From an uncultured Christensenella sp. (lineage in GTDB: Bacteria; Bacillota; Clostridia; Christensenellales; Borkfalkiaceae): 64,000 nt of DNA. The number at the start of each line of letters is the position of its first letter. The first letter of the stretch is position 1. The position numbers and the translations under genes are program-made. Positions 9,496-16,614 of the stretch are shown here, piece after piece. The DNA lies in the NCBI GenBank assembly GCA_905203015.1, contig CAJKUC010000002.1, positions 1 to 64,000 of the forward strand, given 5' to 3'. The notes under the pieces were generated by a model. The model was not told the origin of the DNA, did no database searches, and saw only the letters and a program-made list of their open reading frames with translations.

Positions 9496-9797
9496 GGCTT
9501 GATATAAGGTCAAGCATTGCGCCGTAAGAAAAGGCGTTGTCGGGTGTGAAGATATTGCCCGATCGTTCGTTCCCTTTCGGGGAATCGAATAGGTATAATT
9601 ACCGTCGTTTACCATAGAGTTGCTATTAAGTGTAGCAATTCCGCGACGGGCGTTGAAATCGTTAAAAAGAGATTTCGACGTGGGTTTTATTGTTGTACGA
9701 TTTTTTAGATAAAATCGACTAAAAATTAAATAATCCGATTAAAATCCGTGCGAAGAACGAGCCTGTTTTAAAACAACCGAAATCGCACGGATTTTTT
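9496..9797 (+). ncRNA. Candidate structured ncRNA or attenuator leader
   Basis: Between the SOS promoter and a terminator there is no usable ORF but many consecutive stems. Clear ones are 9497-9502/9510-9515, 9540-9544/9558-9562, a bulged 9-bp stem 9566-9574/9580-9589, 9603-9607/9644-9648 enclosing 9620-9625/9633-9638, a 10-bp stem 9651-9660/9671-9680 and 9698-9704/9711-9717. A terminator hairpin ends it at 9797. It may be a free-standing RNA or the leader of the mobilization operon. I cannot name the family from memory with certainty. Confidence 0.6.
9741..9797 (+). terminator. Intrinsic terminator ending the structured leader
   Basis: An outer stem ATCCGTGCGA/TCGCACGGAT (near 9744-9753 and 9783-9792) is followed by a run of T ending at 9797. 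The loop carries a smaller GTTTT/AAAAC hairpin. The terminator lies before any gene, so it either ends an ncRNA or acts as an attenuator. Confidence 0.75.
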
Positions 9798-9814
9798 ATC
9801 TGCAAATACAAATC

Positions 9815-9831
9815 GGAGGTGCTTTATGTAA
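9815..9831 (+). promoter_or_regulatory. Start-stop leader (RBS + ATG TAA)
   Basis: A good GGAGG (9815-9819) lies 6 nt before ATG TAA at 9826-9831, a minimal ORF of one sense codon. A second terminator-like hairpin follows 32 nt later. Such start-stop units can hold a ribosome and change folding of the RNA downstream. This is likely regulatory, but the role is inferred. Confidence 0.45.
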
Positions 9832-9862
9832 CGAAAACTAAAACTTAATACTTGTGTTTTAA

Positions 9863-9896
9863 GTCGGTGATAAGAAAAAATATCAGCGGCTTTTTT
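9863..9896 (+). terminator. Second attenuator-like terminator
   Basis: The stem 9863-9872/9881-9890 pairs 9 of 10 positions around an A-rich loop and is followed by six T (9891-9896). It lies between the start-stop unit and a 10-codon leader ORF, an arrangement typical of attenuation. Confidence 0.6.
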
Positions 9897-9906
9897 GTCG
9901 TCTTTC

Positions 9907-9952
9907 AGGAGGTAAAACAATGACAAATTACAATCAATATCGCCCGCCGTAG
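9907..9952 (+). CDS. Ten-codon leader ORF (MTNYNQYRPP)
   Basis: AGGAGG at 9907-9912 is spaced 7 nt from ATG 9920, which opens a 10-residue frame MTNYNQYRPP ending at TAG 9950. The last codons and the stop lie in a CCCGC/GCGGG hairpin. A near-perfect RBS in front of such a short frame suggests a leader peptide. Two terminal prolines could slow the ribosome. No experimental analogue is known to me for this exact peptide. Confidence 0.4.
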
Positions 9953-10000
9953 CGGGAGAAAAACTTTGGAAGCAAATGCGAAGTAAAACAAACGGTTTAT

Positions 10001-10107
10001 GAGCAAAGTGTAGCACATTATACTTTGCTTCGCAAAATAGTGTGCTCTGCGAGGCTGTGAATCCACTAATAAAATAGTCGGCAGAGGAAATTCTACACAC
10101 TTTGCTC
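10001..10107 (+). other. oriT: Origin of transfer (oriT) for the MobV relaxase
   Basis: The sequence from 10007 to 10028 matches the pMV158 oriT core at about 17 of 22 positions, including the TTATACTTT block after the nick site. By that alignment the nick falls between 10017 and 10018. Inverted repeats GCAAAGT (10003-10009) and ACTTTGC (10022-10028) flank it. A second copy of the left arm lies inverted at 10093-10107. It sits directly upstream of the relaxase gene, as expected for MobV systems. Confidence 0.75.
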
Positions 10108-10144
10108 AATGAGAATAAAAACAAATTTCAGGAGGAAAATCATC

Positions 10145-11182
10145 ATTTCATATTTAGTGTGTCATATGGAAAAATACCATAAACAAGACGTCGCACCTAT
10201 CGAAAAGGAAAACGAACGGGACGAGAATTATGAAGCGTCAAATCCGCAGATAGACAGCGAGCGAACGAAAAATAATTATCGCTTCACGCCACATTTCGGA
10301 AAAACTTACACGGAGTTCATAAACGGCAGAATAAAAGAGTTAGGCTTATCCCCGCGTAAGGACGCAGTTGTTATGAATTCGTTTGTGTTAGGTTCGGATA
10401 AAACTTTTTTCGACGGTTTAGCCAAGGTCGAACAGTATAACTTTTTCTCGGCTTGTTACAAATTCTTTGCGGAGCGTTACGGCGAAGAAAACATAATCGC
10501 AGCGGTAGTACATAACGACGAAACAACACCGCATATGCACTTAAACTTAATGCCCGTAACGAAAGACGGACGGCTTTGCAGTAAACAACTTTTCGATAAA
10601 CCGCAGTTACAGCAGTTGCAGACGGATTTTTATGAATCCGTCGGAAAACGTTGGGGCTTACAGCGCGGCAAAGAAGGAAGTCAAAAGAAACATCTTTCCA
10701 CCGCAGAGTATAAAGCGAAAAAGATAATCGAACAAGCGGAAGCCATACGGGAAGAAAATCAAGTTTACGCCGACGCTTTAACCGAAGCGAAAAGCGGAAA
10801 TATTCCGAGAAAACGCGGTAAGTTACAAGAGCAAGTGATCGCTTTAACGGCAGACAACAGCGACCTTTCAAAGCGGCTTACAAAATCTATGGACGAAACG
10901 CTCGAATATGCGCGGAAATCGGAAACTTTGCAAAAGGAAAAGGATAACAATTCCCACTATACAAACGTAGGAAAAGAACTTGCAAGAACAAATCCGACGG
11001 AATATAGACGTATAGTCCACGGAAAGCCGAAAACAATCGGAAGTTTTTTTGATTCCGTTTTTTCTCTATTCACGCCCGACGTCGTTCGGCAAGTCCCGCG
11101 ATTGCAACAAATTGAAGCGGAACTCGAAGAAGAACGCAAAAAACAAGAAAAACTTAACAACACCAACAATTATAAGAAATAA
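10145..11182 (+). CDS. mobV: MobV-family relaxase (Pre/Mob plasmid recombination enzyme)
   Basis: This relaxase nicks one strand at oriT and leads it into the recipient. The N-terminus SYLVCHMEKYHKQDVAPI and the NYEASNPQID block are typical of Pre/Mob. The metal-binding motif HNDETTPHMHLN carries the conserved histidines and acid. The C-terminal half is a long charged coiled coil. The family start would fall just before SYLVCH, but no ATG is there: AGGAGG (10130-10135) is followed at 9 nt by ATT 10145, which I take as the start. ATG 10166 would remove conserved residues. An in-frame ATG at 10109 lies before the RBS and is unlikely. Confidence 0.92.
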   Translation: MSYLVCHMEKYHKQDVAPIEKENERDENYEASNPQIDSERTKNNYRFTPHFGKTYTEFINGRIKELGLSPRKDAVVMNSFVLGSDKTFFDGLAKVEQYNFFSACYKFFAERYGEENIIAAVVHNDETTPHMHLNLMPVTKDGRLCSKQLFDKPQLQQLQTDFYESVGKRWGLQRGKEGSQKKHLSTAEYKAKKIIEQAEAIREENQVYADALTEAKSGNIPRKRGKLQEQVIALTADNSDLSKRLTKSMDETLEYARKSETLQKEKDNNSHYTNVGKELARTNPTEYRRIVHGKPKTIGSFFDSVFSLFTPDVVRQVPRLQQIEAELEEERKKQEKLNNTNNYKK

Positions 11183-11215
11183 AGGGATATTTTCTGCCCC
11201 GTTCACAAAAAGAGC

Positions 11216-11244
11216 TTGACTCCTGAGAGTAAAATCGTTATAAT
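11216..11244 (+). promoter_or_regulatory. Promoter for the small basic protein
   Basis: TTGACT (11216-11221), 17-nt spacer and TATAAT (11239-11244) form a strong promoter. It lies 40 nt before the ATG of the next gene, giving the second half of the element transcription independent of the SOS promoter. Confidence 0.8.
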
Positions 11245-11284
11245 ATGTATCAATACGATTTTATATTTTCGGAGGAACAGTTCA

Positions 11285-11509
11285 ATGGAACGGAAAGAAG
11301 ATACTCCCGTGCGTAAAACGCGCAGGAAGTATGAAGAAAAGAACAAAGAAAAGAGAAAGCAAGCGAGCGGCAATTTCGGAACGATGATACCGAGAGCCTT
11401 ATATGATGAGATAAACGCTTTTCTCGAAGAAAACGGATTTACGAAAGTCCGTTTGATAAAAGAAGGTTACGAAGCCTTGAAAAATATGAAAAAAGACGGC
11501 AAATTATAA
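11285..11509 (+). CDS. Small basic element protein, unknown function
   Basis: This 74-residue protein starts at ATG 11285, 9 nt after GGAGG (11271-11275). The longer upstream frame would overlap the promoter and is rejected. The first 30 residues are very basic. The rest (MIPRALYDEINAFLEENGFT) predicts a short strand then two helices and could be ribbon-helix-helix-like, but this is only an impression. Between relaxase and recombinase, a role as an auxiliary DNA-binding protein for mobilization or excision is plausible. Confidence 0.75.
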   Translation: MERKEDTPVRKTRRKYEEKNKEKRKQASGNFGTMIPRALYDEINAFLEENGFTKVRLIKEGYEALKNMKKDGKL

Positions 11510-11563
11510 GCCGCCCTTCCTGCCGTTTTACGTAAATAAATCATTGATAAGGAGATTATATTT

Positions 11564-11788
11564 ACGGAAAACACGGCTAAAAGACAAGAAAACGATTACA
11601 ATTACAGATTAGAGTATCACCCCATCGGAGATAAAACCTTCGTTGTGGTAGCGCGGGAACAACTCGGCGCAACAGATACTCCGCTTGACATTATGAAACG
11701 CCTGATAACCCGCCAAAGCGCGCGGATACAATCGGGCGAACAGGTACGAACTCGCTGTTTGCCGCATAACGGAGGTATACAATTATGA
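11564..11788 (+). CDS. tnpW: TnpW-like small element protein, non-canonical start
   Basis: An open frame ends at TGA 11786-11788, overlapping the ATG of the recombinase. It contains the block YRLEYHPIGDKTFVVVAREQ followed by a helix TPLDIMKRLITRQSARI, resembling TnpW proteins encoded just before tnpX in Tn4451-type elements. No ATG, GTG or TTG is available near the N-terminus. AAGGAG (11549-11554) lies 9 nt before ACG 11564, the frame position used here. The coding pattern and the coupling to tnpX argue that it is translated, but the start may be decayed. Function in the family is not established. Confidence 0.6.
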   Translation, partial: TENTAKRQENDYNYRLEYHPIGDKTFVVVAREQLGATDTPLDIMKRLITRQSARIQSGEQVRTRCLPHNGGIQL

Positions 11789-13437
11789 TAGGACAAACGG
11801 CGATTAAAAATAACAAAAAATACAATTACGGAGGTGACGTAACGGCATTATACGCAAGATTATCCAAAGACGACAACCTTGTCGGAGATAGCAACAGTAT
11901 CGTTCATCAAAAGGAAATTCTCGCAAAATATGCGAAAGAACACGGCTTTACCAATATTGAATTCTACGTTGACGACGGCTTTTCGGGTACGAATTTCAAT
12001 CGTCCCGACTTTCAGCGAATGATGGCTGACGCGGAAGAAGGCAAAATTTCTACTGTTATCGTAAAGGATATGTCGCGATTCGGCAGAGATTACATAATGG
12101 TGGGATATTACACCGAAATCTATTTCTCAAACCTTGATATACGCTTTATTGCAATCAACGATAACGTGGACAGCAATATTCAGACGGAAAACGACCTGAC
12201 GCCGTTCAAAAACGTATTTAATGAGTGGTATGCAAGAGATACGTCGAAGAAAATTCGCGCAGTATTCAAAGCAAAAGGCAATTCCGGTAAACATCTTACG
12301 ACTAATCCCCCGTTCGGATATAAAAAAGATCCGAATGACAAAGAAAAATGGATTATAGACGATGAAGCCGCGGCTACGGTAAGGCGAATTTTCCAAATGT
12401 ACGTTGACGGTTATCGCATTTCGGAAATCGGGCACAAGTTAACGGAAGAGAAAGTTGAAACGCCTATACTGTATTATATTAATCGCGGAATTAAAACCAA
12501 TGCAAGAAGCGAATACCCCGAAATATGGGATTTGATGAGTATTAAATATATTTTAAGCCAAACGGCATACGCGGGACATACAGTAAATTTTCAGACGGCA
12601 GTAAAATCCTATAAAACCAAAAAGCAAGTCAACTTGCCGCGAAATCAATGGGTAATCTTCCGTAACACACAGGAGGCGATAATCGACGAAAAAACTTTTG
12701 AAACGGTACAGCAAATGCGAAAAGCAAAACGCGCCCGCACAAAATACAATGAGCCGAATATGTTTTCGGGATTGCTCTACTGCGCTGACTGCGGCAATCA
12801 TCTGACGATTCAGCGCGTGGCACGAAACAGAAAAATGGACAATTTTTCCTGTGCGACCTATCGCAAGAAAAAGAAAGGCTTATGTAGTTGCCACCGTATT
12901 TTAGTATCCGACCTTGAAACGATAGTTAAAGAAGATTTGCAAAAAGTATGCGAATATGTCTTGTTTCACGAAAAGGAATTTACGGACGAATATTTGTCCG
13001 GTTCTAAAAGAGAAACGGTAAAGTTTCAGGCTAAAACAAAAGCCGAATTAAAACGGCTTTCCGAAAGGCAAGAAGAAATCGGCAGAATTATCCGTAAACT
13101 TTACGAAGATAACGTATGTGGCAGAATCCCCGACGAACGCTTTGACTTCCTTGCAAAATCTTACGAGGACGAAGGCAACGAACTAAAACAAAAAATCTTT
13201 GAGTTACAAAACGCGCTTACTACATCCGTTCAGGACGAAGAAAAACTCTCGAAATTCCTTAAAGTCGTAAAGAGTTATACGGAAATTCGAGAGCTGACGC
13301 CCGAAATTCTCAATAGTTTCATCGAAAAGATTTATATCAGCGAGACCGAGAAATACGACGGCAGAAAAATGCAGGAAGTAGAAATTATCTACAAATTCGT
13401 AGGAGCAATTAATTTACCGCAGTATAATTCACATTAA
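11785..13437 (+). CDS. tnpX: TnpX-like large serine recombinase
   Basis: This recombinase would excise and integrate the element through a circular form. The 550 residues contain the resolvase catalytic domain with nucleophile Ser27 in YARLSKDD and GRDYI near 97, a recombinase domain, a zinc ribbon (CADCGNHL, then CATYRKKKKGLCSC), a coiled coil and a DUF4368-like C-terminus (EIIYKFVGAINLP). GGAGG at 11771-11775 precedes the ATG. The start overlaps tnpW by 4 nt (ATGA). All key parts are present, so it should be active. A related 3' fragment occurs at 29.1 kb. Confidence 0.95.
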   Translation: MIGQTAIKNNKKYNYGGDVTALYARLSKDDNLVGDSNSIVHQKEILAKYAKEHGFTNIEFYVDDGFSGTNFNRPDFQRMMADAEEGKISTVIVKDMSRFGRDYIMVGYYTEIYFSNLDIRFIAINDNVDSNIQTENDLTPFKNVFNEWYARDTSKKIRAVFKAKGNSGKHLTTNPPFGYKKDPNDKEKWIIDDEAAATVRRIFQMYVDGYRISEIGHKLTEEKVETPILYYINRGIKTNARSEYPEIWDLMSIKYILSQTAYAGHTVNFQTAVKSYKTKKQVNLPRNQWVIFRNTQEAIIDEKTFETVQQMRKAKRARTKYNEPNMFSGLLYCADCGNHLTIQRVARNRKMDNFSCATYRKKKKGLCSCHRILVSDLETIVKEDLQKVCEYVLFHEKEFTDEYLSGSKRETVKFQAKTKAELKRLSERQEEIGRIIRKLYEDNVCGRIPDERFDFLAKSYEDEGNELKQKIFELQNALTTSVQDEEKLSKFLKVVKSYTEIRELTPEILNSFIEKIYISETEKYDGRKMQEVEIIYKFVGAINLPQYNSH

Positions 13438-13456
13438 AACACGCGGGAATGTAAAA

Positions 13457-13485
13457 CGGGTAGGCAGTTAAAACCTACCTACCCG
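13457..13485 (+). terminator. Hairpin after tnpX (imperfect)
   Basis: A 13-bp stem with two mismatches (CGGGTAGG at 13457-13464 with CCTACCCG at 13478-13485 plus inner pairs) follows the recombinase stop by 19 nt. It lacks a long T run. The relic at 29.3 kb has the same hairpin with a perfect stem, so the structure is conserved with this recombinase type. Confidence 0.6.
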
Positions 13486-13569
13486 AAAATTCCCCACGAA
13501 TAATTAACTAAATGCAGCTCCTAAATTCAAATATTCCGCAAGGTGCGCAAACCACAAGATATAGCAACA

Positions 13570-13604
13570 AAAAAGCACAAGACCTACTAAATCTTGTGCT
13601 TTTT
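13570..13604. terminator. Bidirectional terminator between tnpX and ssrA
   Basis: AAAAAGCACAAG and CTTGTGCTTTTT form a 12-bp stem with A and T runs on the two sides, so it can stop transcription from both strands. It lies 31 nt beyond the ssrA 3' end and serves chiefly that gene. Confidence 0.8.
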
Positions 13605-13634
13605 ATGTTTTGTAGCTTTTTCGTACTACAAAGA

Positions 13635-13998
13635 TGGTGGAAGTGGTGGGAATCGAACCCACGTCTTACTCGGCTGCCAAAAAACTTTCTACATACTTAT
13701 TCCGCTTATTTTCTTAAAAATCGGTTGCGAACGAACGCGCCGCCGATTTCGCACGGGATTTAATAATCTTATGCGTTCCTCCCGCAGCCCGCACAAGATT
13801 TTTCCGCCTTTTTAACGCCGTATCTTCCGCCGACGGACGAACGAAAGCCGACGCTTCGTTTAAAAACGAAGTTACGCTGCTAAAGCGTATTCTGCATTAT
13901 TATCTGCATTTAAATTTTTCGGAATGTTTTTACGCAGCCACTCCGTCTGCGGTATGCTTATCTTTCCGCTCACCGGCAATCGAAACCTTTACACCCCC
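13635..13998 (-). ncRNA. ssrA: tmRNA (transfer-messenger RNA)
   Basis: This RNA rescues stalled ribosomes and tags the product for proteolysis. The 5' end GGGGGTG (13992-13998) pairs with CACTTCC near the 3' end to form the acceptor stem, followed by A and an encoded CCA at 13635. The T-arm GTGGGTTCGATTCCCAC is intact. The tag frame ends in ADNNAEYALAA followed by TAA; the exact resume codon is uncertain. The length is about 364 nt. The mobile element lies immediately downstream of the 3' end, a common insertion site for integrating elements. Confidence 0.95.
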
Positions 13999-14023
13999 GT
14001 TCGCCGAATCGCTTCGTAATATT

Positions 14024-14052
14024 ATTATACACGCTTTTTTAGCAAATGTAAA
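14024..14052 (-). promoter_or_regulatory. ssrA promoter
   Basis: TTTACA (14047-14052), 17-nt spacer and TATAAT (14024-14029) read on the minus strand, 25 nt before the mature 5' end. This leaves a short leader for RNase P to remove. Confidence 0.8.
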
Positions 14053-14173
14053 CTCTTTCCTGTTATTTTTTTAACGTTTCCGTACCTTTTTCTTTGATTT
14101 TCCGAAAAAACAAACGAAAACGAACAAAAATCAATCCGCTTAAAAAACGTTTTTCGCTATGGTTCCCGCCTTT

Positions 14174-14890
14174 TCAGCCTTTTTTTGCTATTTTTCTTAC
14201 CGATGTTTTATGTTCCGTACCGCTCAGAAGTCGCCACAAATTCTTTCTGTGGGCGCACCATGTGAATACGTTCAACAGAAACGGCACGAGCATGATCGCG
14301 GCAAAATATGCGTTGTTCGGCGTGCCGTAGCGCGCAATATACACGGCACACTGCCAGATTGCAAAGCCGGTAGTGCCGATCAAAGATCCCATCGAGCCCC
14401 ATTCCGTAACAAAAATATACAGCGCGATCAGCACGAAAAAAGCAAAACCCAAGGCAAGAAACCACGGATTTTCGCACGCGAGCCCAAGCCAGAAAGTACC
14501 CAGCGTGGAAGCGATACCTTTTCCGCCTCTGAATTTATTCGTTACGGGGAAAATATGCCCGATCACCACAAACAACCCCGCCGTATACCGCATCAGATCG
14601 GAGACACATATTTCCGTACCCGAAAAAACGTATCCGCGAAAGATAAAATGGCACACAAGCGCGGGAATACCGCCCTTGAACGCATCGCAGAAAAACGTAA
14701 TCACGCCGATTTTCCAGCCGAATTCGCGGCTCATATTCATCGTTCCGGGGTTTCCGCTGCCGATTTTCGTGATGTCCCTATGTTTCTTTTTCGAGATAAA
14801 ACGCGCGAAATTAAAACACCCGACGAAATAGCACACCGCCGCGATAATCAATATCTGATACCATTTTTCCGAAAATAACCATTCCGTCAT
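14174..14890 (-). CDS. plsY: Glycerol-3-phosphate acyltransferase PlsY
   Basis: PlsY transfers an acyl group from acyl-phosphate to glycerol-3-phosphate, the first step of membrane phospholipid synthesis in Gram-positive bacteria. The 238 residues contain several membrane segments and the family motifs GSGNPGTMNMSR near 44 and FRGGKGIASTLG near 121. The active loops are complete. It follows der by 59 nt on the same strand and is probably expressed from the der promoter. The length is slightly above the usual 200 owing to a C-terminal extension. Confidence 0.93.
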   Translation of the reverse strand: MTEWLFSEKWYQILIIAAVCYFVGCFNFARFISKKKHRDITKIGSGNPGTMNMSREFGWKIGVITFFCDAFKGGIPALVCHFIFRGYVFSGTEICVSDLMRYTAGLFVVIGHIFPVTNKFRGGKGIASTLGTFWLGLACENPWFLALGFAFFVLIALYIFVTEWGSMGSLIGTTGFAIWQCAVYIARYGTPNNAYFAAIMLVPFLLNVFTWCAHRKNLWRLLSGTEHKTSVRKIAKKG

Positions 14891-14949
14891 ATCAAAGCCT
14901 TTTTTGCGTTATCTCCGCATTTCCGCCGCCGCGTAAATGCCTTTATTTC

Positions 14950-16263
14950 TTATTCTTCGTCGGTTTTTGCCCGCACGCTGATCTTTATGGGCGTACCCGA
15001 AAAATCGTACGCCGCGCGGATCGTGTTTTCAAGATAACGTTCGTACGAAAAATGCATCAGCCCTTCGTCGTTGACGAACAACGCAAACACGGGCGGACAA
15101 ATTCCCACCTGCGAAGAATAATAGATTTTCATTCTTCTGCCAAGATAAGAAGGCGGCTCGCTGAGGCGCACCGCGTCGCCGATCAGATCGTTGAGCGCGC
15201 CGGTAGGGACACGGAAGCATGCATGCGCATACACTTCGTCGCAAAGCGAAAGCAATTTATCCGTTCTCTGCCCCGTTTTCGCCGAAAGATACAAAGACTT
15301 GTAATACGACATAAATTTCAGATCCGTTTTCAACTTTTCTTCAAATTTATTGATCGTATGCGTATCTTTTTCAATGAGATCCCACTTATTCATCACGATC
15401 ACCGACGGCTTGCCCTGTTCGTGCACGTAGCCGATAATCTTCACGTCCTGTTCCGTCAGCCCCTCGGCGGCGTCCACCACAAGAACGCACACGTCGCTGC
15501 GGCGCACCGCGTCGAACGCGCGCATATTACTGTAGTATTCCACGTCGTCGTCCACGTTCTTCTTCTTGCGGATTCCCGCCGTATCGATAATCGTATATTT
15601 TTTTCCGTTACGCTCGAAAAGCGTATCGATCGCGTCTCTCGTAGTACCTGCCATCGACGTAACGATACTACGCTCTTCTCCGAGAAGCCGATTGACAAGG
15701 CTGCTTTTCCCCGCGTTAGGCTTTCCCACGATCGCGATTTTAAGCGATTCCGTCTGTTCGCTCTCCCCCTCGGGAAAATATGCGATCGCCGCATCGAGTA
15801 CGTCGCCGATCCCCGTGGAATGTTCCGCGGAAACGGCATAAGGCTCGCCAAGCCCGAGCGCATAAAATTCAAACGTTTTATCGGGCGAATATTCGTCGAT
15901 TTTATTTACCACGAGAATCACGGGCTTTTTACTGCGCCGCAAAACATCCGCCACGTCGTAATCGGAAGCGGAAATTCCTTCTTTGCCGTCAGTGAAAAAT
16001 AAAATCACGTCGGCGGTATCGATCGCCACGTCCGCCTGCTTGAAAATCTCGCGCCACATCGTATCTTCCGATCGGAGTTCGATGCCGCCCGTATCCACTA
16101 CGGTGAATTTTCTGCCGCGCCATTCCGCGTCGGCATACAGGCGATCGCGGGTTACGCCCGGGCGATTTTCCGTGATCGCGATCTTACGCCCTGCGAGTTT
16201 ATTGAAAAACGTACTTTTGCCCACATTGGGTCGCCCGACAAGGGCAATCAACGGATTTGCCAT
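14950..16263 (-). CDS. der: Ribosome assembly GTPase Der (EngA)
   Basis: Der is a double-GTPase needed for 50S ribosome assembly. Two G domains are visible, with P-loops GRPNVGKS (residues 8-15) and GKPNAGKS in the second half. Each has its DTAG/DTGG switch and NKxD (VNKID, MNKWD), followed by the KH-like C-terminal domain. The frame is open upstream to 16470, but ATG 16263 has a good AGGGAGG box and gives the standard N-terminus MANPLIALVGRPN; length 437. Its own promoter lies 92 nt upstream. Confidence 0.96.
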   Translation of the reverse strand: MANPLIALVGRPNVGKSTFFNKLAGRKIAITENRPGVTRDRLYADAEWRGRKFTVVDTGGIELRSEDTMWREIFKQADVAIDTADVILFFTDGKEGISASDYDVADVLRRSKKPVILVVNKIDEYSPDKTFEFYALGLGEPYAVSAEHSTGIGDVLDAAIAYFPEGESEQTESLKIAIVGKPNAGKSSLVNRLLGEERSIVTSMAGTTRDAIDTLFERNGKKYTIIDTAGIRKKKNVDDDVEYYSNMRAFDAVRRSDVCVLVVDAAEGLTEQDVKIIGYVHEQGKPSVIVMNKWDLIEKDTHTINKFEEKLKTDLKFMSYYKSLYLSAKTGQRTDKLLSLCDEVYAHACFRVPTGALNDLIGDAVRLSEPPSYLGRRMKIYYSSQVGICPPVFALFVNDEGLMHFSYERYLENTIRAAYDFSGTPIKISVRAKTDEE

Positions 16264-16354
16264 AACGCCTCCCTTTTCCGTATGCTTTTTTGCCGCGGGA
16301 TACCCCGCAACGTGCGAAAAAAATTCTTTCGTCAGCCGAAATACATACGTTTGT

Positions 16355-16383
16355 ATTATACCTTTTTTCCGCCGCTTTGTAAA
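16355..16383 (-). promoter_or_regulatory. der-plsY promoter
   Basis: TTTACA (16378-16383), 17-nt spacer, TATAAT (16355-16360) on the minus strand. The gap 16264-16614 holds this promoter and the terminator of the upstream operon; no gene is seen in it. Confidence 0.8.
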
Positions 16384-16466
16384 GGAAAAAGGCGGCGATT
16401 GAAAAAGTTTCTGTTTTTTTCGTGCTTTCACCGCACAAAAAAACCGCTTTTCATGGCGTTTCTTAC

Positions 16467-16501
16467 ACAAAAACGAGCCCGACGTTTTCGCCGAGCCCGT
16501 T
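16467..16501 (-). terminator. Terminator of the lgt-rluD operon
   Basis: On the minus strand 16489-16501 and 16472-16484 form a 13-bp stem (with three G-U pairs) around an AAAA loop, directly followed by a T run. It ends the operon whose last gene stops at 16615. Confidence 0.8.
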
Positions 16502-16614
16502 TTGTTTTTTGAATTGTCGGCGAAAAACGCCGGGCCGATCAGCCTTACGCCGCATGCCGTGTTTAACGCGATACGGAAATGCCTTCGCCAGTTTTCGCAA
16601 TTTTCCGCCCGATT

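Larger units (their letters stand above)
9411..13512 (+). mobile_element. Tn4451-like integrative mobilizable element
   Basis: The segment holds a complete mobilization and integration set on one strand: oriT, MobV relaxase, small basic protein, TnpW-like protein and TnpX-like large serine recombinase. It lies between the RM operon and the 3' end of ssrA. The right limit is set from similarity to the relic element at 29 kb, which follows the same order of recombinase end, hairpin and a GACTAAA/AACTAAA sequence. The left limit is uncertain because no matching end repeat could be identified; it could lie anywhere between about 9310 and 9460. No antibiotic-resistance or other cargo gene is present. 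Confidence 0.75.

Noticed and set aside
9382..9615. 77-codon minus-strand frame between the RM operon and the mobile element
   Set aside because: It covers the SOS promoter and the structured leader, has no RBS and resembles no protein.
10109..10144. Upstream ATG 10109 as the start of mobV
   Set aside because: The AGGAGG box lies inside this extension, and the family N-terminus begins after it.
13512..13815. Small plus-strand frames over 13.5-13.8 kb
   Set aside because: They overlap the tmRNA and its terminator; the apparent coding is from the RNA sequence itself.
14024..14052. Possible extra tRNA or RNA gene upstream of ssrA
   Set aside because: Only a promoter is visible; no cloverleaf can be folded.
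15052..16002. 316-codon plus-strand frame opposite der
   Set aside because: Antisense to an essential GTPase with all motifs; histidine/arginine-rich shadow.
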